Positions 12,455 through 17,402 of a stretch of DNA of 17,402 nt are shown here, in pieces. How positions within the stretch are numbered: the first letter of the stretch is position 1; every line of letters starts with the position of its first letter. The stretch spans positions 1 to 17,402 of the forward strand of contig CAVFEH010000028.1 in NCBI GenBank assembly GCA_963621575.1, written 5' to 3'. Made by a program: the position numbers and the translations under genes. Origin of the DNA: UBA1724 sp963621575. GTDB lineage: Bacteria > Verrucomicrobiota > Lentisphaeria > Oligosphaerales > Oligosphaeraceae. The notes under the pieces are model-generated. The model was given only the letters and a program-made list of their open reading frames with translations. It was not told the origin of the DNA and ran no database searches.

Positions 12455-13615
12455 TTACGGCGCCTTCTGTTTCCCGGCTGCGGCATTAAGCGCAAGCGCG
12501 AGTGCAGCGGCCAACGCGATGCAGGTCAGAGAGGGTGGGAGGGCATGGCATTGTTCGGGGAACCGCTGGCAGAGTTGGTATGCCAGGAATCCCGCGGCGA
12601 ATGCGATGATATTTCCGGGAATCCAGGTCTTTTTCAGGAGCCAGGCGACGATCATAACAGTCGCCATGGGGGCGAAGAGCGAGGAGATGAGATAGAGGAA
12701 ATCCGTGTAGCTGGCCATGATGCCGGCCAGGGAGAGGACGACTCCCACGAGACAGACCAGTGCGCCCACGGCCTTCGGGGGCACTTTTGCGAAGAGCGCC
12801 TTGACGGATTCGCCGGCGCTGTAGGCATCCAGGAAAGTGGTGGTGGTGGTGGAGACCAGGACGATAAAGAGTGCCCAGAGCCCCATGTCCACGTGGAGGA
12901 TTCCGGCGGCGATGTTGTCCTGCCCCAGTCGCGCCAGACCGATGCCGACGGAATACATCCAAATGCTCCCCAGCGTGTAGATGATTGCGGAGGTGGCGCA
13001 GGCGGTGCGGGGGGCTTTTGCTTCGCGGGTGTAGTCGGAGATGAGGGGCAGCCAGGAGAGTGGCATTGCCAGGGAGAGTTCGAAGACGGTCCAGAAGGAG
13101 TGCGCTTCGGTTTGTGGCACGGGTGTGGCGCCGTGGAAGACGCGGAAGGTGAGGACTGCCACCATGAGGAGCAGGAGGGTCATGGTGCAGGTGGAGATCA
13201 GGGAGAAGGAGCGCAGTCCAACGAAAAGCCAGGCCACCACCAGTGCGCCCAACACGAAGGTCAGCACCCACAGCGGGACGCCAGGCAGCAGTGCCTTTGC
13301 GGCATCGGCGCCCTGGGAGAGCATGACGGCGGTCCAGCCGATGAGCTGCAGGAAATTCGCAAGGGCGAAGAAGGCCATGCCGCCCTTGCCAAAGAAGGCG
13401 CGCGTGCATTCCATGCCATTCTTCTGGGTGCGGGCGCCAATCATGCCCGCCACAAAGAGCATGACCCCTCCCAGCAAATGCCCCAATATCACCGCGGAGA
13501 GGCTCCCGCGGCTCCACAAGCCCGCCTCGATCTCCGCCAGGGAAATCGCCGCACCAAACCAAATCAGTCCAAATCTGCGTCCGTCACGGACGCACGACAG
13601 CATGCTTTCTTTCAT
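12455..13615 (-). CDS. cytX: NCS1-family transporter, CytX-type putative hydroxymethylpyrimidine permease
   Basis: 386 aa integral membrane protein with roughly 12 hydrophobic segments. The N-terminal part (FGAAISLAEIEAGLW at 20-34) fits the first helices of NCS1 carriers, which import nucleobases and related compounds with a cation. PLSWLPLISDYTREAK, about residues 184-199, is the characteristic NCS1 helix-5/loop sequence, and FLDAYSAGES near 264-273 is another family segment. The TPP riboswitch just upstream points strongly to uptake of a thiamine pyrimidine precursor such as hydroxymethylpyrimidine; cytosine is the alternative. ATG 13615 lies five bases after GGAGGA, which forms the 3' edge of the riboswitch, so control is probably at translation initiation. 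It is a single-gene unit with its own terminator. Confidence 0.9.
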   Translation of the reverse strand: MKESMLSCVRDGRRFGLIWFGAAISLAEIEAGLWSRGSLSAVILGHLLGGVMLFVAGMIGARTQKNGMECTRAFFGKGGMAFFALANFLQLIGWTAVMLSQGADAAKALLPGVPLWVLTFVLGALVVAWLFVGLRSFSLISTCTMTLLLLMVAVLTFRVFHGATPVPQTEAHSFWTVFELSLAMPLSWLPLISDYTREAKAPRTACATSAIIYTLGSIWMYSVGIGLARLGQDNIAAGILHVDMGLWALFIVLVSTTTTTFLDAYSAGESVKALFAKVPPKAVGALVCLVGVVLSLAGIMASYTDFLYLISSLFAPMATVMIVAWLLKKTWIPGNIIAFAAGFLAYQLCQRFPEQCHALPPSLTCIALAAALALALNAAAGKQKAP

Positions 13616-13617
13616 TT

Positions 13618-13703
13618 CATTCCTCCGCCGGCATTATCCGGATCAGGTTCTCGGGTGTCATCTCAGCCGAACCCGGCACTCGCCGGGCAGCACCCCGTTG
13701 TGT
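13618..13703 (-). promoter_or_regulatory. TPP riboswitch (THI element) controlling cytX
   Basis: The minus strand carries the conserved elements in order: CGGGGTGC, a P3 hairpin CCCGGC-GAGT-GCCGGG, GGCTGAGATGACACCC, GAACCTGATCCGG, ATAATGCCGGCGGAGGAA. GGCTGAGAT is the pyrimidine-binding TPP motif and CCGG-ATAATG-CCGG the pyrophosphate-arm hairpin. The last bases (GGAGGA) are the ribosome site of cytX, suggesting that ligand binding hides it. No T-run follows the aptamer, so attenuation by termination is unlikely. The outer P1 helix is not obvious. Confidence 0.95.
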
Positions 13704-13708
13704 GGGAT

Positions 13709-13714
13709 AATATA
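13709..13714 (-). promoter_or_regulatory. Possible -10 box for the riboswitch-cytX transcript
   Basis: TATATT on the minus strand, about 6-8 bases upstream of the first riboswitch bases, is well placed for transcription to begin at the aptamer. The sequence 17 bp upstream (GGCGCC) is not a consensus -35, as at the other TATATT sites in the window. Confidence 0.4.
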
Positions 13715-13743
13715 GAGCGCCGGTGGTGGGCGGCGCCCTATGG

Positions 13744-13768
13744 AAAAAAGCCGTGCCTAGCGCACCGC
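13744..13768 (-). terminator. Intrinsic terminator overlapping the alpha-galactosidase stop codon
   Basis: On the minus strand GCGGTGC (13768-13762), loop GCTAG (13761-13757) and GCACGGC (13756-13750) form a 7-bp stem with one G-G mismatch, followed by six T residues. The TAG stop codon lies within the loop, so the hairpin is partly coding. Confidence 0.7.
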
Positions 13769-15952
13769 CTTTTGCAGATGCCAGCACACGACGGTGCAGT
13801 CAGGGGCCTGGGCGTCGATCTTGAGCCCCAGGTTCATGAGCATGGAGCCGGAGTAGACATGCCCCTTGCCGTCCTGATAGAGCGCATCGGAATCCAGTCC
13901 GCGGAATTTGACGGAGTATTGCGGGGGGAACGCAAGAGCATGGACGGTGGCGGCGAAGGCGAGGCATTGGGACTTGTCCTTGCTGACGAAGGCCCAGGCG
14001 CAGAATTTGTCGTGTGCGGGCGGCATGAGCCGGTAGTAGTCTCCGGCAGTGACCAGGTGGTGAACCTCGTGGAAAAGCCGGACTTGCCCTGGGATCTGTC
14101 CGCGTTCCTCCTCGGAGAGCTTCTCCAGATCCAACTCATACCCGAAGGTGCCGGAGAGTGCGATCAGCCCGCGGGAGGCGAAGGGAGTGGTCCGTTTCAG
14201 GAATTGGTTTGGACATTCGGACACGTGTGCTCCCATGGTGGAGCAGGGATAGAAGAAACTGGTGCCGTATTGGATGAAGAGACGCGCGGAGCCGTCGGTG
14301 TTGTCGGAGCACCAGATTTGCGGGGCGTAGCAAAGCAGTCCGGCGTCAAAGCGCCCGCCGCCGCCGGCGCATCCCTCGATGAGGAGATTCGGGTAGCGGT
14401 TGCGGATGCGACCCAGCAGGTCATAGAGCCCCAGGACATACCGGTGGAGCACCTCGCCCTGGCGCTCGGGGGGCAGGACGGCGGAGCCGGCCTCGGAAAT
14501 CATGCGGTTGCAGTCCCACTTCATGTAGTCGATCTGGGCACTGTCGAACATCCTGCAGAGCTGCTCAAAAACGTTGTCCACGACCTCTTTGCGGGACATG
14601 TCCAGAACCATTTGCGTGCGGATGGTGGAGCGGACCCGCCCGTCCACGTGGAGGCAGTAGTCGGGGTGCTTGCGGTAAAGCTCGCTGTCCTCGCTGATCA
14701 TCTCGGGTTCGAACCAGAGGCCGAATTTCAAGCCAATTTCGTGGATTTTACGCGAGAGTCCGTCGATGCCTTCGGGGAGTTTTCTGCGATCGACGAACCA
14801 GTCGCCGAGGCTGGAGTTGTCGGCGTCACGGTGGCCGAACCATCCATCGTCCAGGACCAGCATTTCGATGCCCAGGGACTTTGCGATTTTTGCCTGGGAA
14901 AGGAGCTTCGCCTCGTCAAAATGGAAGCCCGACCCCTCCCAGGTATTGATGAGGATGGGGCGTTCGATGTCCTTCCATGGCCCCCGCAGGATGTGTTCCC
15001 GGAAGAAGTCGTGGGAGGTATGGGTGAGGCCCTCCAGCCCCTGGGAGCTCCACATCAGGAGCACCTCCGGGGTCTGGAATTCTGCGCCGGGGGCCAGATG
15101 CCAGCGGAAGTTCTCTGGGCTGATTCCCATGGCTGTGCGAATGGCGCCGGCGTCCAGCTGGTCAATCTCTGCCTGCCAGGAACCGGTGTAGACCAGAACC
15201 TCGCCAAGACACTCGCCGGCGGTCTCTGTGGTGGAGGGCGCAGCGATTATGAAGGAGGGGTTCATGATGGGACTGGTGGTGCCGCGGGTGCTGCGCAGGA
15301 CCCTTTCTCCGCGGATGATGCGCTGGCGTTCAGGCTGGCGCTCCCGTCCCCAGGCGCCGGGGAAGGAAATCAGGTCGTATCCGTCCACGGTGGAGGGAAG
15401 TTCCAGGGTGGCGCTGTAAAGGCGTTCGATGACGGCCTCGGAAGCGCCCTGGTTGACGACCCTCAGGGAGCGCGCGATGACGGAGCTGTTCTCGAAGACA
15501 GTGTAGCGCAAGAGGTACGCAATGGCGGCGGGGGCGTCCAGGAGGGTGATCTCCAGAGTCTGGCACTCGCGCTCTTGCGCGTAGGAGGAGGGGAGCCCCT
15601 CCAGCTCCGGTTTCCCGGCAAAGATACGATGGCTCTTATAGAGGGGCGCGGCGAGGATGTGTCCGTTCGCTGTGCGAATGGCGCCGCTGGTGATTCCCTG
15701 GTCGCCTAGGCCATTGCTGGTGTATTCCGCGCAGAGCCCGGCGGGGCCCTCCTGGCCATTCCATTTGGGGCGCTCATTCTGGAAGTACCCGCGCTCCTCT
15801 TCGCCGTAGACGCACTCCTCGAGGCCTGTCAGGGTTGTTCCGTAGTAGATGTGCTCCAGTGCGCCGCAGTCGGCAATGCGCATGACGTAGGTGCTCTCGC
15901 CTGCCTGGAGGGTGAAAAGACGGCGCGCTGCGTTGTAGAGAATCGTGCTCAT
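13757..15952 (-). CDS. Alpha-galactosidase, glycoside hydrolase family 36
   Basis: 731 aa, normal for bacterial GH36. Releases terminal alpha-1,6-galactose from melibiose, raffinose-type oligosaccharides or galactomannan with retention. An N-terminal beta-rich domain (about 1-320) precedes the TIM barrel. DDGWFGHRDADNSSLGDWFVD at 368-388, FGLWFEPEMIS at 410-420, DYMKWDCNR at 475-483 with nucleophile Asp480, EGCAGGGGRFDAG at 526-538 and WCSDNTDGSAR at 547-557 with acid/base Asp550 are all visible. These are within two positions of the catalytic residues I recall for the Geobacillus enzymes. No signal peptide, so it is probably cytoplasmic. ATG 15952 is chosen over a TTG 15 codons upstream because the fold starts there; no ribosome site, only a T-run before the ATG. 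No galactose genes or transporter adjoin. Confidence 0.96.
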   Translation of the reverse strand: MSTILYNAARRLFTLQAGESTYVMRIADCGALEHIYYGTTLTGLEECVYGEEERGYFQNERPKWNGQEGPAGLCAEYTSNGLGDQGITSGAIRTANGHILAAPLYKSHRIFAGKPELEGLPSSYAQERECQTLEITLLDAPAAIAYLLRYTVFENSSVIARSLRVVNQGASEAVIERLYSATLELPSTVDGYDLISFPGAWGRERQPERQRIIRGERVLRSTRGTTSPIMNPSFIIAAPSTTETAGECLGEVLVYTGSWQAEIDQLDAGAIRTAMGISPENFRWHLAPGAEFQTPEVLLMWSSQGLEGLTHTSHDFFREHILRGPWKDIERPILINTWEGSGFHFDEAKLLSQAKIAKSLGIEMLVLDDGWFGHRDADNSSLGDWFVDRRKLPEGIDGLSRKIHEIGLKFGLWFEPEMISEDSELYRKHPDYCLHVDGRVRSTIRTQMVLDMSRKEVVDNVFEQLCRMFDSAQIDYMKWDCNRMISEAGSAVLPPERQGEVLHRYVLGLYDLLGRIRNRYPNLLIEGCAGGGGRFDAGLLCYAPQIWCSDNTDGSARLFIQYGTSFFYPCSTMGAHVSECPNQFLKRTTPFASRGLIALSGTFGYELDLEKLSEEERGQIPGQVRLFHEVHHLVTAGDYYRLMPPAHDKFCAWAFVSKDKSQCLAFAATVHALAFPPQYSVKFRGLDSDALYQDGKGHVYSGSMLMNLGLKIDAQAPDCTVVCWHLQKAVR

Positions 15953-16233
15953 AAAAAAAGTAGGAGTGGGAAGGGTGGGAAAAAAAGAAGGAAGCAAGAA
16001 AAGAAGGAGATTCGGCCGGGGGAATCATGGCCCCCCCGGCGATTGCGCCAGCGCCGCCCAAACACGTGGCGAAGTAAATTCAGGGCTGGAAGAAAGCTGG
16101 AAGCAAGGACAAGTTTTTTTTGCGTGTCAATTGGGTATGCAAGCTCCTGGTGCACAAGGGCGGCCCACTTCGGCGCAGCGGACAATTGGCGCCCGCCATG
16201 CGCCAGGCGTCCGAAACGCATCCTTTCCATTTT
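15953..16233. other. Intergenic region between the phosphoesterase and alpha-galactosidase genes
   Basis: 281 bases with no convincing gene. It holds two hairpins: an 8-bp stem GCCGGGGG / CCCCCGGC (16015-16022 with 16033-16040) and a 6-bp stem TGGCGC / GCGCCA (16187-16192 with 16200-16205). Neither has a T-run directly after it on the minus strand, so termination is not assured. TTGACA on the minus strand near 16130 might be a -35, but no good -10 follows. The last 60 bases before the alpha-galactosidase ATG are strikingly pyrimidine-rich on the coding strand. Confidence 0.45.
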
Positions 16234-17397
16234 TCATTGGACCTCCCCGGGGATCCGTCCCGAGGAAGCGAACTCCTCGGCGGTAATTTGCCAGGTATTG
16301 TAGCTGCCGTCGGCATGGACCCGGAAAAACCGGAGTCCAGGGTTGCCGTCGTTGTAGGCGTTGAGAGTGGCGGCCTTGGCAAATCCGAGGGTGATGCCTT
16401 TGGTGTCGGTGGCGACGAAGGAGTTCATGTGGTCGTGGCCGAAGAACGCGCCCTTCATGTTTCCGCACTTGAGCCAGCTCTGGTAGAGAGTGCGGCCCTG
16501 CCAGGTGTGTTCTGGGTCCTCGTAGCAGCTTTTGGAGGGAGGGCACGGGGGTTCTTTCAGGAGCCCCGAGGAAACGGCCTCCGGGGCGAGCCGCATGAAT
16601 TTCTGCGTCATCGGGCACCAGACGACGCCCCCGGGGAGATGCCGGATTTGCTCTTCCAAGGGCAGTGACTGGAACTCTTTCCCGAGTTCCACTGGCTGGA
16701 GAATTCCATTCTCGTAGACATCCCAGACGATGACATGCTGGAACCAGAGGCAGGGGAGATGGGAGGCATTCTCCTCGTACCAGCGAATCTGGTCGGTGCG
16801 GCAGCCATCGTAGCAGTCCTGTTCGGGCGTGGGGTAGTCCCCGGAGTCCATGACCACCAGGAGGAACCTGTCCTCGCCGCCATGACGGAGAGCGACAGCG
16901 CCGGAGCCAACGCCAGGGAGTGCGGGAACATCGAAGTCCACAAAGAGCTCCCCGCCAAGTTTTTTGAAGAGATTGTATTGCGCCTGACGACTCAAGTGTC
17001 TGCGGCCTTTCTCCTGGGAGTCGTGGTTGCCAAAGGTAACGGCGAAGGGGATGTCGGCATCCTGGAAGAGCTTCACGATGCGTCGCGCGAGAATGGGGAA
17101 AGCAAATCGGTCCCCGGAGACGGAGGTATTGTCGCCGGTGAGAAGGGCCAGGGAGGGACGCTCCTTCGCCAGGGCCTTCTCCAAAAAGCGGAAACTCTCT
17201 TCGTGCATGGGGACTCCGTCCTGCAGGTCCGTGATCTGGCAAAAGACAAAATCGCCATTGGCGCCGAAATCAAAATGAGGAAACACGCTGCCGGATCGGT
17301 TTTGTGTTTCGTTGAAGGCAGAGTCGTTCCGCGGCCCTTCCTCCGTCTTGGCAGCGGCACCGGCAGAAAGTGCGGAAAGGGAGGAATCGGAAATCAT
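16234..17397 (-). CDS. Calcineurin-like metallophosphoesterase
   Basis: 387 aa, likely a binuclear-metal phosphatase or phosphodiesterase of the Dcr2 / purple-acid-phosphatase-like type. Metal motifs in order: QITDLQDG at 54-61 (Asp57; the usual second ligand His is Gln59), LTGDNTS at 86-92 (Asp89), FGNHDSQ at 122-128 (Asn124, His125), FQHVIVWD at 219-226 (His221) and FGHDHMNS at 319-326 (His321, His323). A Cys-containing insert lies between the last two motifs (about 228-310), as in Dcr2-like proteins. The start is uncertain: ATG 17397 is five bases from the window edge and the frame remains open. Residues 1-17 (MISDSSLSALSAGAAAK) could be the end of a longer N-terminus or signal peptide. 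Substrate unknown. Confidence 0.88.
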   Translation of the reverse strand: MISDSSLSALSAGAAAKTEEGPRNDSAFNETQNRSGSVFPHFDFGANGDFVFCQITDLQDGVPMHEESFRFLEKALAKERPSLALLTGDNTSVSGDRFAFPILARRIVKLFQDADIPFAVTFGNHDSQEKGRRHLSRQAQYNLFKKLGGELFVDFDVPALPGVGSGAVALRHGGEDRFLLVVMDSGDYPTPEQDCYDGCRTDQIRWYEENASHLPCLWFQHVIVWDVYENGILQPVELGKEFQSLPLEEQIRHLPGGVVWCPMTQKFMRLAPEAVSSGLLKEPPCPPSKSCYEDPEHTWQGRTLYQSWLKCGNMKGAFFGHDHMNSFVATDTKGITLGFAKAATLNAYNDGNPGLRFFRVHADGSYNTWQITAEEFASSGRIPGEVQ

Positions 17398-17402
17398 AAG
17401 AA

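Noticed and set aside
12545..15709. A 1054-codon open frame on the plus strand across the transporter, riboswitch and alpha-galactosidase region
   Set aside because: It is antisense to two confidently identified genes and a riboswitch. Its Gly/Glu/His/Gln-rich sequence matches no family; strong G+C third-position bias leaves antisense frames open.
15953..15997. A 15-residue upstream extension of the alpha-galactosidase from a TTG
   Set aside because: It would be a Pro/Phe-rich leader from a pyrimidine-rich tract with no ribosome site; the ATG at 15952 starts the normal family N-terminus.
16187..16205. Hairpin TGGCGC / GCGCCA as terminator of the phosphoesterase gene
   Set aside because: No T-run follows on the minus strand, so it is noted only as a hairpin.

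Overview
GC-rich (clearly above 55% by eye), densely coded chromosomal DNA from a Gram-negative bacterium. A LpxL-type lipid A acyltransferase and an LpxC homologue imply an LPS-type outer membrane. Tandem Gfo/Idh/MocA oxidoreductases, a eukaryote-like UDP-sugar pyrophosphorylase, a GH36 alpha-galactosidase and few strong Shine-Dalgarno sites would suit the PVC superphylum (Lentisphaerota/Kiritimatiellota-like). That placement is inference; nothing in the window fixes the taxon. I see no tRNA, rRNA, transposase, integrase or CRISPR array.

Layout. (1) 1-1628, minus strand: an RsuA/RluB-type rRNA pseudouridine synthase that runs off the left edge through a long repetitive Arg/Lys/Asp/Pro/Phe tail. 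(2) 1629-2009: divergent intergenic region with a possible promoter on each strand and four perfect tandem copies of a 17-bp repeat. (3) 2010-7054, plus strand: a compact run of two paralogous Gfo/Idh/MocA oxidoreductases, a divergent LpxC-like protein (GTG start overlapping the previous stop), an alpha/beta-hydrolase with an altered nucleophile elbow, and a biotin-protein ligase. (4) 7184-10575, plus strand: a UDP-HexNAc/UDP-glucose pyrophosphorylase-type enzyme, an unrecognised 114-aa protein, a LpxL/HtrB acyltransferase and FolB, closed by a perfect 21-bp-stem bidirectional terminator. (5) 10660-17397, minus strand, in transcription order from the right: a calcineurin-like phosphoesterase, a GH36 alpha-galactosidase with a terminator over its stop codon, a TPP riboswitch controlling a CytX-type NCS1 transporter with its own terminator, a roughly 260-nt leader, and nadA overlapping an Rrf2-family regulator gene with IscR-like cysteines.

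Most genes are housekeeping or metabolic: RNA modification, biotin attachment, folate, NAD and thiamine precursor supply, sugar activation, lipid A acylation and galactoside hydrolysis. The least conventional parts are the Gfo/Idh - Gfo/Idh - LpxC-like - hydrolase block, where the LpxC-like protein keeps the active-site residues but with changed metal-site spacing and the hydrolase lacks the expected nucleophile; the nadA-Rrf2 coupling; the repeat-built tail of the pseudouridine synthase; and the 17-bp tandem repeat. No clear defence or mobile system was found.
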